The notes below the pieces were generated by a model. The model made no database searches, was not told where the DNA came from, and saw only the letters and a program-made list of their open reading frames with translations. DNA of 64,000 nt from NCBI RefSeq assembly GCF_015472005.1, contig NZ_BMAQ01000009.1, positions 1 through 64,000 on the forward strand, read 5' to 3'. Positions 35,176 to 42,816 of the stretch are shown here, piece by piece. Position 1 is the first letter of the stretch. Every line of letters begins with the position of its first letter. Source of the DNA: Insulibacter thermoxylanivorax (GTDB lineage: Bacteria > Bacillota > Bacilli > Paenibacillales > DA-C8). The position numbers and the translations under genes are program-made.

Positions 35176-36125
35176 AATCCACCTCCGTCATCCGTACCGC
35201 CGATGCGGCGCGTTGCCGCGATGTTGATTAAGGAGAAGATGATGGTGAAGAACAACAGGATCACCGCCGTTGCCGCTGCCGTTCCGAAGAACGAATTGCT
35301 GAAGGCCTCGGTATACAGATAGATGACCATCGTGATCCCTTCGGAGCGGGTGGAACTTGTCCCGGACTGACCTAAGTAGACATACGGCTCCGTAAACAGC
35401 TGCAGCGAGCCGATCGTCGACATCATCACGGTGAACAGCACGAAGGGTCTCAGCAGGGGCAGGGTAATCCGGGTCATGATCTGCCAGCGGTTCGCACCGT
35501 CGATCCTCGCCGCTTCATAGAGATCCGTCGGTATGCTTTGCATCCCTGACAGATAGATGATCGTGTTGTATCCCGTCCACCGCCACATGATCATCGTTGC
35601 GATAGCGATCTTGACACCCCACCAGCCGGACGTCCAATTGACCGGGTCCACGCCGAGCAAGCCGAAGAACCAGTTCACCATGCCGCCGGAGCTGAACAGC
35701 GCGCTGAAGACCAGCGTTACAGCGACGATCGACGTGATGTTCGGCATGAAATAGAGCACGCGAAAGGTCTTCTTAAAGCGGGTGATCTGGGAATTCAGGA
35801 ATGCAGCCAATACAAGTGCCAGCATTAGCTGGGGAATCGTCCCCATGGCACTGATCAGCAGTGTATTGGTAAAGGAAGTCCAGAAGATCGGATCTTCGAC
35901 AACAAATTTGAAATTCTGCAATCCGACATATTTCATCGGCCCCAAAGCATCCCAGCGGAATAAGGACAGATACAGGGTGAAAATAATCGGATAAAGGCCG
36001 AAAATGGCGAATATTACGAAAAAAGGCGATATGAACAAATAAGCCGTTAGACTGCTTCTTCTTCTCTCCGTCAGCCAGATGCGTTTCTGTGCCGTGCCGG
36101 CAGAGGATGGAACCGTCTGTGGCAT
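35172..36125 (-). CDS. Carbohydrate ABC transporter permease (MalF/LacF-like)
   Basis: A 317-residue membrane subunit with six predicted helices. The EAA loop reads DLYEAARIDGANRWQIMTRITLPLLRP, and the LFISPFF start of helix 1 is typical of LacF-like permeases. It forms the transport channel with the MalG-like subunit, and receives substrate from the upstream lipoprotein. A strong hairpin at 36156 separates it from the binding-protein gene. Confidence 0.93.
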   Translation of the reverse strand: MPQTVPSSAGTAQKRIWLTERRRSSLTAYLFISPFFVIFAIFGLYPIIFTLYLSLFRWDALGPMKYVGLQNFKFVVEDPIFWTSFTNTLLISAMGTIPQLMLALVLAAFLNSQITRFKKTFRVLYFMPNITSIVAVTLVFSALFSSGGMVNWFFGLLGVDPVNWTSGWWGVKIAIATMIMWRWTGYNTIIYLSGMQSIPTDLYEAARIDGANRWQIMTRITLPLLRPFVLFTVMMSTIGSLQLFTEPYVYLGQSGTSSTRSEGITMVIYLYTEAFSNSFFGTAAATAVILLFFTIIFSLINIAATRRIGGTDDGGGL

Positions 36126-36155
36126 AGGACACCTCCATCATGCGAGTAGTAGGAA

Positions 36156-36190
36156 GAGTTCGCCGAGAGCAACACTGCTCCGGCGAACTC
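36156..36190 (-). other. Intercistronic hairpin after the binding-protein gene
   Basis: GAGTTCGCC(G) and (C)GGCGAACTC form a strong stem with an inner GAGCA/TGCTC stem. There is no T run on the minus strand. It may stabilise the upstream binding-protein mRNA and set its higher level relative to the permeases, a common feature of sugar ABC operons. Confidence 0.6.
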
Positions 36191-36259
36191 AGTCTAAAAA
36201 GGATCTATAGAGGGAAGGGAATATCTTGGACCATATCCCGCAGCCGATATGGACTGCGA

Positions 36260-37615
36260 TTATTGACTGCGCTCGATCAGGCGCAGGATCTTATCAAGGG
36301 CTGCGTTCCATTCCGCTTCTGGATCGGCACCTTTCTCCTGAACGTTCTGCAGCGCCTCCTTGATGTAAGCATCCGTCTGGTCGTGCAGAGGTCCGTAGTA
36401 TACCGGAGCCACGCGAGTCGCAGCTTTACCGAATTCAACAGCGGACTTCTGACCGCCCAGGAACTCATCCGTGAAGTCTGCGAACTCGGGCTCATCGTAC
36501 ACCGAAGGAATCGACGGCATCAAACCTTTGGTCTGGAAGGACTTGATCTGGCCTTCCTTGCCGACCATCCATTCGATGAATTTGTAAGCTTCCTCAGGAT
36601 GCTTGCCTTCCTTCGGCAACACGAGGAAGGAACCTCCCCAGTTACCCGAACCTTCCGGAAGCTGAGCGATTCGCCACAGACCGCTGGTGTCAGGACCGCC
36701 GCTCTTGATATTGCCCAGCATCCAAGCCGGACCGAGAACAACCGCGTGATGGCCGTCGTTCATACCCTGCGTCCATTCGGTGGACCACAGTCCGTGCGAG
36801 CTTACCCATCCTTCTTGAATGCCTTTGACGGTCAGATCATAAGCCTTGCGCACCTGCGGATTCTGATCGCCGATGAAGGAGCCGTCTTCCTTGCTGTAGT
36901 AGATCTCCCCGTCGGATTGGTCGCGGACAGCGTTGTAGATCAGGTCGCGCGAATCCACGAAAGGCTTGCCCATCTTGTCGGAGTATTCCTTCGCTACCGC
37001 AGTGAATTTGTCCCAAGTATCGATCATTGCGGTAACCTCTTCCGGATCCGTTGGCAGACCTGCCTCTTCGAAGAGGTCGATGCGATAGTAAGCAACGGTA
37101 GGACCGATATCCGTCGGCAGCCCGATCTGGAAGGAGCCGTCCGGCGAAGACGCCTGTGCCCATTTCCAATCGAGGTACAAGTCCTTGACATTCTGCGCAC
37201 CGAGATCGTTCAAGTTATGGAACTTATCTTGTGCTCCGATGAAACGCTCCATAAAACCGATCTCCAGCTGGAAGATATCCGGTGCCCCCGAATTAGCTGA
37301 AAGCGCTGTCGTTAAGTTGTTGTGGTGGGCAGTCTGATCCCCCGTGTTCTGCACGGTGATCTTGATATGCGGATTCTCAGCCATGTACTCCTGAGCCAGT
37401 TCCTCATAGTTGACGTTCCCAAGCGTCCAGAAGGACAACTCGATGATCTCCGTATTCGATGGAGTTTCATTGTTATTGTTGTTGTTCGCTGGCTGAGGAT
37501 CGTTGCCGCCTTTGTTGTCATTGCCGCCGTTTGATCCGCCGCCGGTGCAAGCAGCCAGTGCGAAGATCAGGGCAATAACCAAGGCGAGAAAACTTCTCTT
37601 CCTCATCTTGCTCAT
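36260..37615 (-). CDS. Sugar-binding lipoprotein of an ABC transporter
   Basis: A 451-residue family 1 solute-binding protein. The signal peptide ends at a lipobox LAAC (residues 18-21), followed by a Gly/Asn-rich linker. Motifs include ELSFWTLGNVNY, DTWDKFTAVAKEY and AVVLGPAWMLGNI. The start used is ATG 37615 with AAAGGGG 7 nt upstream. A second in-frame start at 37669 also has a very strong site, GGGGAGG, which is buried in a hairpin. First gene of the operon; the sugar is unknown. Confidence 0.92.
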   Translation of the reverse strand: MSKMRKRSFLALVIALIFALAACTGGGSNGGNDNKGGNDPQPANNNNNNETPSNTEIIELSFWTLGNVNYEELAQEYMAENPHIKITVQNTGDQTAHHNNLTTALSANSGAPDIFQLEIGFMERFIGAQDKFHNLNDLGAQNVKDLYLDWKWAQASSPDGSFQIGLPTDIGPTVAYYRIDLFEEAGLPTDPEEVTAMIDTWDKFTAVAKEYSDKMGKPFVDSRDLIYNAVRDQSDGEIYYSKEDGSFIGDQNPQVRKAYDLTVKGIQEGWVSSHGLWSTEWTQGMNDGHHAVVLGPAWMLGNIKSGGPDTSGLWRIAQLPEGSGNWGGSFLVLPKEGKHPEEAYKFIEWMVGKEGQIKSFQTKGLMPSIPSVYDEPEFADFTDEFLGGQKSAVEFGKAATRVAPVYYGPLHDQTDAYIKEALQNVQEKGADPEAEWNAALDKILRLIERSQ

Positions 37616-37669
37616 CGTTCTACCCCTTTCTAATCTATTAGTGATAAGTGCATTTCTCCTCTTCATCAT

Positions 37670-37698
37670 AAAAAAACCTCCCCATTTTGATGAGGAGG
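37670..37698 (-). promoter_or_regulatory. Leader hairpin/terminator before the binding-protein gene
   Basis: On the minus strand CCTCCTCAT-4 nt-ATGGGGAGG forms a 9-bp stem (one G-T pair) followed by seven T. It is shaped like an intrinsic terminator. The 3' arm also contains GGGGAGG, a perfect ribosome site 7 nt before the in-frame ATG at 37669, so folding would hide it. It may act as a transcription attenuator, a translation switch, or an insulating terminator. Confidence 0.65.
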
Positions 37699-37774
37699 CA
37701 ATCTTTCGATATCAGGTTGAAATTTTTTGTCTATGTAAAGCGTGTAAGGTGAATATATGTTGCAGTAGCTATAT

Positions 37775-37803
37775 TTGACACTACTGACATTCACCTGTAT
37801 GAT
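37775..37803 (+). promoter_or_regulatory. Sigma-A promoter of the SulP gene
   Basis: TTGACA at 37775-37780, 17-bp spacer, TATGAT at 37798-37803. This is a near-consensus promoter 65 bp upstream of the SulP start. Confidence 0.7.
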
Positions 37804-37867
37804 GGATATGTCGTGTTTATAACATCTGTGTCATTACATCATAGAGAAGCAGCGAGGTTATGTAGTC

Positions 37868-39670
37868 ATGCTCTTGAGAGATGATCGGTTTAAGGGTTAT
37901 CGACTGCAGCATTTGCAGAAGGATGTTATCTCCGGTTTCGTCGTAGGGATCGTCGCCATTCCATTAGGGATGGCGTTTGCTATTGCTTCGGGGGTCAAAC
38001 CTGAGTACGGTCTTTATACGACGATTATCGCCGGGATCATCATTTCGCTCTTAGGGGGGTCCAGGTTCCAGATCGGCGGACCGACGGGAGCTTTCATCCC
38101 GATCCTGTTCGGGATCGTCATGCAGTACGGGTATGAGAATCTTCTCATCGCAGGATTCATGGCGGGGATCATGCTCATCCTGATGGGTGCCTTCCGCTTA
38201 GGAGGCGTGATCAAGTACATTCCCCGGCCTGTGACGATCGGCTTCACCGCGGGAATCGCCGTCATCATCTTCACTGGACAGATCGGCAACTTCCTGGGTT
38301 TGACCGGGATGGAGCGGCATGAGGACTTTATCTCCAATATGGGAGAGATCGCTTCCCACATTCATACGATCAATCTGTACAGCGTGATCACCGCTTTGAT
38401 CTGTCTTGCCGCGATGCTCATCATTCAGAGATATTTCCCCAAAGTACCGGCTTCTTTGTTCGGACTTTTCGTTTCCAGCATCACCGCCTACTACTTGTTC
38501 CCGGGCAAGGTGGCAACCATCGGTTCCACTTACGGCGGCATCCCGAGCAAACTGCCCAGCTTACAATTTCCTGAGATCACGTGGGACCGCATCGAGATGC
38601 TTCTGGTGCCGGCCTTCACCATCGCCATGCTCGGCGGCATCGAATCCCTGTTATCAGCCGTTGTCGCTGACGGCATGACGGGTACCCGCCATAACAGCAA
38701 CAGGGAATTGATCGGGCAGGGGATTGCTAACGTCGTCACACCGCTGTTCGGCGGTATACCCGCTACGGGAGCGATCGCACGCACGGCGACGAATATCAGA
38801 AGCGGTGCGATATCGCCGTTATCCGGGGTCATACACGGCGTGGTCGTCCTGCTCGTGCTTCTGCTGTTCGCACCGCTCGCCTCGAACATCCCGCTGGCGG
38901 CGATGGCACCGATCCTCATGGTCGTCGCTTGGAACATGAGCGAGCGCTATGAGTTCGCCCACATCATTCGGACGCGCAGCGCCGATACCATCGTCCTGCT
39001 GGTCACCTTCCTGCTCACGGTCTTCACCAGCCTGACGACGGCGGTGCCCGTTGGGATCGCGCTGTCCATCGTCATCTTCGTCAAACGCATGACCGAGATC
39101 TTGACGATCGCTAAAGTCGGCACCGGCGCCGGTCAAGAGCAGGACGATGGCAAAGAGATGACCGACGGTGAATCGGCGGTCTCCGACATCTTCGAAAGGC
39201 AGCGCAGCTGCCCGCAGATCGATATCTTTAATATCGAAGGGCCGTTGTTCTTCGGCGCAGCGAATATGTTCGAGAAGTCGATCATGAGGGAAATCCAAAG
39301 CAAGCCGAAGGTGCTGATCCTGCAGCTGACGGATGTGCCGTATATGGATACGACCGGAGAAGGCAACTTATCCAGCATCGTCCGACACTTCAAGAAACAA
39401 GGCGGCACCATCGTCTTATCTGGACTGCAAGAGCAGCCGCGGAAGCTGCTGGAGAAGACCGGCCTCTTGAACTTGATCGGTGAAGACCACATCTTCGCCG
39501 CAACGGAGGACGCGGTGAACTTCGCACTGAGCAAGGTGGATGCCTCATCCTGCGCGAACTGCCGACAGATGGCCTTCCCGAAGTGCAGCCTCCTGTCCGA
39601 GTCTGCCATGCGTGAAGTCAGCACAGCATCCGCCCTCCTCGAAAGCAAGCAAAGCAAGCAGTTGTCGTAA
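37868..39670 (+). CDS. SulP family anion transporter with STAS domain
   Basis: A 600-residue membrane transporter for sulfate, bicarbonate or a related anion. The N-terminal 410 residues hold the SulP core of about 12-14 helices (GLYTTIIAGIIISLLGGSRFQIGGPTGAFIP near residue 50). A STAS domain spans about 440-555, with DTTGEG where the phosphorylatable Ser of anti-sigma antagonists would be. After the STAS domain a short tail has three cysteines, C-x2-C-x7-C (CANC...KC), which is unusual. The substrate is not predictable. Confidence 0.93.
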   Translation: MLLRDDRFKGYRLQHLQKDVISGFVVGIVAIPLGMAFAIASGVKPEYGLYTTIIAGIIISLLGGSRFQIGGPTGAFIPILFGIVMQYGYENLLIAGFMAGIMLILMGAFRLGGVIKYIPRPVTIGFTAGIAVIIFTGQIGNFLGLTGMERHEDFISNMGEIASHIHTINLYSVITALICLAAMLIIQRYFPKVPASLFGLFVSSITAYYLFPGKVATIGSTYGGIPSKLPSLQFPEITWDRIEMLLVPAFTIAMLGGIESLLSAVVADGMTGTRHNSNRELIGQGIANVVTPLFGGIPATGAIARTATNIRSGAISPLSGVIHGVVVLLVLLLFAPLASNIPLAAMAPILMVVAWNMSERYEFAHIIRTRSADTIVLLVTFLLTVFTSLTTAVPVGIALSIVIFVKRMTEILTIAKVGTGAGQEQDDGKEMTDGESAVSDIFERQRSCPQIDIFNIEGPLFFGAANMFEKSIMREIQSKPKVLILQLTDVPYMDTTGEGNLSSIVRHFKKQGGTIVLSGLQEQPRKLLEKTGLLNLIGEDHIFAATEDAVNFALSKVDASSCANCRQMAFPKCSLLSESAMREVSTASALLESKQSKQLS

Positions 39671-40004
39671 CCTGGTTGTCGAAGAAGGTTAAGGTTAGCA
39701 TATAGCACGAGATCACATTGGCAGGCATCATTCGTACTTGGTTACCAAATAAGCTGTCCCCTGTGCTTACGAACGTTCCCGCTCACCGCGAATCGGCGGC
39801 TGAGTCATTCACGTTCAGCTCAGCTGAAAAACTGAGAAGCACATCGGGACAGCTTTTTTCATGAATCTATCCCCTCTGTCACCACAAATCTCCGCAACAC
39901 ATGCGCTTTACAACAAGATATCCTGGACGCAGCATCTTCCTGATCAATTCCCCAATCATATTCAAAATCCATGGCTGCTGAATCGACTGCCGATCACTAC
40001 TCGA
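39671..40004. other. Spacer between SulP and acpS
   Basis: 334 bp between convergent genes. It holds the large terminator structure at 39751-39857; the rest shows no gene or repeat. Confidence 0.6.
39751..39857 (+). terminator. Large hairpin terminator after SulP
   Basis: AAGCTGTCCC with TGCTT at one end pairs with AAGCA and GGGACAGCTT at the other, followed by TTTTTT. The 107-nt span encloses additional inverted pairs such as CAGCT/AGCTG. It is much longer than the usual terminator in this window. Confidence 0.75.
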
Positions 40005-40394
40005 TCAATTCTCGATCACCACGAAAGCCGCTGCAACATCTTGGGTATGGGTGATCGTAAGATGGATCTTAGCCGTATGATCCAGCCCGGCCCGGATCAG
40101 CGCTTCTTCACGCACGGTGCAAACCGGCTTGCCGGTACGAGCATCATTGATGATCTCGATATCCTGAAAACTTAAGCCCGCTCCGATTCCGCATCCTAAT
40201 GCCTTAGCCACGGATTCCTTGGCCGCAAATCGGCCCGCTACGAACTCCGCCAATCGGGCTCCTTGTTTAAGTTCCGCCGCCTCTCGTTCTGCGGGCGTCA
40301 GGATCCGCTGCAAAAACCGCTCGCTAGACGCCTTCCCAAGCAAATCCTGGATGCGGGAGATCTCCGTCAGATCCGCACCTATACCGGCTATCAT
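40005..40394 (-). CDS. acpS: Holo-[acyl-carrier-protein] synthase
   Basis: A 129-residue phosphopantetheinyl transferase that activates acyl carrier protein for fatty-acid synthesis. It begins with the GIGADLTEISRI motif (metal-binding Asp8) and has FAAKESVAKALG near residue 57 (Glu and Lys of the active site). GAGGTGATGG lies upstream of the ATG. It is 34 bp downstream of nadE on the same strand. Confidence 0.96.
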   Translation of the reverse strand: MIAGIGADLTEISRIQDLLGKASSERFLQRILTPAEREAAELKQGARLAEFVAGRFAAKESVAKALGCGIGAGLSFQDIEIINDARTGKPVCTVREEALIRAGLDHTAKIHLTITHTQDVAAAFVVIEN

Positions 40395-40428
40395 GAATCC
40401 ATCACCTCAGATACGACCTCAAGCCATC

Positions 40429-41238
40429 TCATATGCCCGGGATGGGAGAGCGCTTATGTTCCGTGCGCAGATATTGCTGCTCCAGCTTCTCGCGTGCTTG
40501 CGGGTCAATCTCCTTGCCTTCGAGATAATCATTGATGATATCGTATGAGAGGCCGAGCTCCTCTTCATCCGTCTGACCATCCCAGAGGCCCGCTGTCGGC
40601 ACTTTATTGATCACTCGCTCCGGCACGCCGAGGTATTCCGCTAACATGGCAACCTGACGTTTGTTCAGCGAGGCGAGCGGCATCAGGTCGGCAGCGCCGT
40701 CCCCCCATTTGGTATAGAAGCCGGTGATGTTCTCCGCTGCATGATCGGTTCCGACTACGAGCAAGTTTAGATCAAAGGCCAGCGCATATTGTATAACCAT
40801 GCGGGTGCGCGCCTTAACATTCCCTTTGGCTGCTTTGCTTAGATGACGAGGTTTGCCGAGGGAGCGAAAGGCGACTTCCGTCTCCAGCACGATCTCATCT
40901 ACGGCTTCGACGATATTGGTCTCCACGGTATGATCCAATTGCAGCGCTTCAGCGATTTCGTAACTATCGCCGATATCCTCCTGCTCTCCATAGGGTTGAT
41001 AGACACCCAATGTGATATATTCCTGGCCAGTCTCTTCTGACAGCTCATCCGTAGCACGCTTGCACAAAGCTGCAGCAACCGCACTATCCAGACCGCCGCT
41101 GATCGCGATCAGCAGTCCGCTTGTCTTCGTCTCCAGCACATGCTTCTTGAGCCAATCAACGCGCCGCCTTACCTCTTCCTCGACATCGATCGTCGGCTTC
41201 ACGCCTAAGCGGGCGATGATCTCTTGTTGCAAACTCAT
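40429..41238 (-). CDS. nadE: NH3-dependent NAD synthetase
   Basis: A 269-residue enzyme that converts deamido-NAD to NAD using ATP and ammonia. The PP-loop SGGLDS is at 47-52, and GTDHAAENITGFYTKWGDGAADL near 165 is the deamido-NAD binding region. There is no glutaminase domain, so it uses free ammonia. ATG 41238 is preceded by GGAAGGTGGAG; the reading frame extends to 41265 without support. Confidence 0.97.
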   Translation of the reverse strand: MSLQQEIIARLGVKPTIDVEEEVRRRVDWLKKHVLETKTSGLLIAISGGLDSAVAAALCKRATDELSEETGQEYITLGVYQPYGEQEDIGDSYEIAEALQLDHTVETNIVEAVDEIVLETEVAFRSLGKPRHLSKAAKGNVKARTRMVIQYALAFDLNLLVVGTDHAAENITGFYTKWGDGAADLMPLASLNKRQVAMLAEYLGVPERVINKVPTAGLWDGQTDEEELGLSYDIINDYLEGKEIDPQAREKLEQQYLRTEHKRSPIPGI

Positions 41239-41311
41239 GCACTCTCCACCTTCCTGATGATCCAATATTCGATCTAACGTATTCGTTCCAACCGTTGATA
41301 TCTGTATTATC

Positions 41312-41340
41312 AGTATAAATCGTCAGATCTATATTTCCAA
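41312..41340 (-). promoter_or_regulatory. nadE promoter
   Basis: On the minus strand TTGGAA at 41335-41340, 17-bp spacer, TATACT at 41312-41317. It lies 74 bp upstream of the nadE ATG and just downstream of the family A array. Confidence 0.6.
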
Positions 41341-41422
41341 GCGGATCCTGTCCAGTCTGTTCGGATGCTTGAGCTGCTGTCCAAAGGATCATGATGTCCT
41401 CTTCATTATGCCGACCGAGGAA

Positions 41423-41655
41423 TTTTATCCGATATTTCGTATAAACTGATCCGAATCAACGGTCCATTCGGGAGTTTTATACGAAAAGTCGTACAAAACG
41501 CGCCTAGATTGCGAGCGACACGATGGTTTTATACGAAAATTCGTATAAAAACTTCCTGATTGACGCTCCATGCATATGTTTTATACCAAAAATCGTATAA
41601 ACCTGCCGACTTGACACTGGCTACACTACGCTTGTACGAACCATAAACCGCTCAT
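41423..41655. repeat. Family A palindromic repeat array, copy 2 (4-5 units, 52-bp period)
   Basis: Units begin at 41423, 41475, 41527 and 41579, an exact 52-bp step, with a decayed fifth copy near 41630. The third unit is a perfect palindrome: TTTTATACGA, 4 nt, TCGTATAAAA. The others differ at one to four positions. The spacers of about 28 bp vary but share words such as GATTG and CTCCATGCAT-like endings. The array is upstream of the nadE promoter and downstream of the bacilliredoxin terminator. Function unknown. Confidence 0.85.
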
Positions 41656-41706
41656 TAAAACAGCTGAAAATCAAAAAACATCCTAAGGGCGCCTAACGCA
41701 ACTATA

Positions 41707-41750
41707 TAAAAACCCTCCCGCTTAACGCAACATTGCGAAGCAGGAGGGCT
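41707..41750 (-). terminator. Rho-independent terminator of the bacilliredoxin gene
   Basis: On the minus strand CCCTCCTGCTT and AAGCGGGAGGG form the stem with an inner CGCAA/TTGCG stem, followed by TTTTTAT. It lies 29 bp after the stop. Confidence 0.85.
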
Positions 41751-41778
41751 GTACTGAGCAAACTATATTGCCGATTCA

Positions 41779-42216
41779 TTACTTGCAGTACTTATCAAAC
41801 GCAGCGATCAGATCAGCAGCGATCTCTTCTGCTGAACGATCTTCGATCTGGTGGCGCTCAATGAAATGCACGAGTTCGCCATGTTTCATCAAAGCGATCG
41901 ACGGCGAGGAAGGCGGATACGGTGCAAAATACTCACGAGCCTTGGCCGTCGCTTCCCTCTCTTGGCCGGCGAATACGGTGAACAAGTAATCCGGCTTCAC
42001 ATCATGCTGCAATGCGCGCACCACGCCCGGGCGGGCTTGCCCTGCAGCGCAGCCGCAAACGGAGTTGACGACGACGAGCGCTGTGCCGTCCTTCGCCTTC
42101 TCGAAGTTCTCCTCTACTTCTTCCGGCGTCAGAAGTTCCTTGATTCCTGCACTCGTCAGCTCGTCGCGCATCGGTTGGATCATATCTTTCATATATAATT
42201 CGAAATGCATATTCAT
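41779..42216 (-). CDS. Bacilliredoxin (BrxA/BrxB family)
   Basis: A 145-residue thioredoxin-like protein that removes bacillithiol from mixed disulfides on other proteins during oxidative stress. The active site is CGC (Cys54-Gly-Cys56) in VNSVCGCAAG. The length and ARPGV follow-on fit YphP/YqiW. ATG 42216 has AAGGAGTG upstream. It is not possible to say whether it is BrxA or BrxB. Confidence 0.93.
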   Translation of the reverse strand: MNMHFELYMKDMIQPMRDELTSAGIKELLTPEEVEENFEKAKDGTALVVVNSVCGCAAGQARPGVVRALQHDVKPDYLFTVFAGQEREATAKAREYFAPYPPSSPSIALMKHGELVHFIERHQIEDRSAEEIAADLIAAFDKYCK

Positions 42217-42285
42217 CCTGCTCACTCCTTATCCATGTTGGTACACAAAATTTCGAAGATCCGTCACAATCACGGCCTTAGAATC

Positions 42286-42314
42286 ATTATACACAACATG
42301 CTCGAGGAGTGAAA
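42286..42314 (-). promoter_or_regulatory. Candidate bacilliredoxin promoter
   Basis: On the minus strand TATAAT is at 42286-42291, with a weak TTTCAC at 42309-42314 after 17 bp. It is 70 bp upstream of the ATG. The -10 is perfect, the -35 poor. Confidence 0.4.
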
Positions 42315-42360
42315 GGTTGGTGCAGGATTCGCCTGAAACAGGGATTTGCCATCGATATAT

Positions 42361-42801
42361 TCACTGATCCTTCCGCTTCTCTAACCCATGATCTTCATCA
42401 TTGACTTTCAAATCCATTCTGTATGCAGCATCTTCGCCTGGATGCATGAACATACCGCTGTGCGGTTTGATTCCCCGCTCAAAATAGTCCCTGTTCTCCC
42501 GCGTATGAAAGCCGATATCCTTGAACGGATGCACCCACTGATCACCGGACATCACTGCTGGATCCGTATCTTTGCTCCAATTGTTCAGCGGGGACTCCGG
42601 GGAATCGTACATATGGTCGCCGATCACAACCCCGTATTCATTAACGAAAGGTTCCCTTGGTCCTCTGCCGCTCAGGAACTCCTCTCGAAAATTGATCTCA
42701 TAAGGATCCAGCGTATGATCATCCTTGGCGATCTGTGCCAGCTTCTCTTGGACGTCCTGGTTGCGCGGCGACTCATCCTCATATTCCTTATTCATGACCA
42801 T
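42361..42801 (-). CDS. DUF3905 domain protein
   Basis: A 146-residue soluble protein. GDQWVHPFKDIGFHTRENRDYF near residue 86 and HSGMFMHPGEDAAYR near 115 are recognisable as the DUF3905 family of spore-forming Bacillales. The function is not known. It is acidic, with charged termini and no signal peptide. It lies 15 bp after the Lgt-like gene and shares its strand, so the two are probably co-transcribed. The start is weakly supported; ATG 42795 is an alternative. Confidence 0.75.
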   Translation of the reverse strand: MVMNKEYEDESPRNQDVQEKLAQIAKDDHTLDPYEINFREEFLSGRGPREPFVNEYGVVIGDHMYDSPESPLNNWSKDTDPAVMSGDQWVHPFKDIGFHTRENRDYFERGIKPHSGMFMHPGEDAAYRMDLKVNDEDHGLEKRKDQ

Positions 42802-42816
42802 AGCGAATCATGCTGA

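Larger units (their letters stand above)
41239..41706. other. Spacer upstream of nadE
   Basis: About 470 bp without a gene. It holds the nadE promoter at 41312-41340 and the family A repeat array at 41423-41655. Nothing else recognisable. Confidence 0.65.

Noticed and set aside
36140-37300. 386-residue plus-strand frame
   Set aside because: It is antisense to the sugar-binding lipoprotein and has shadow-like composition.
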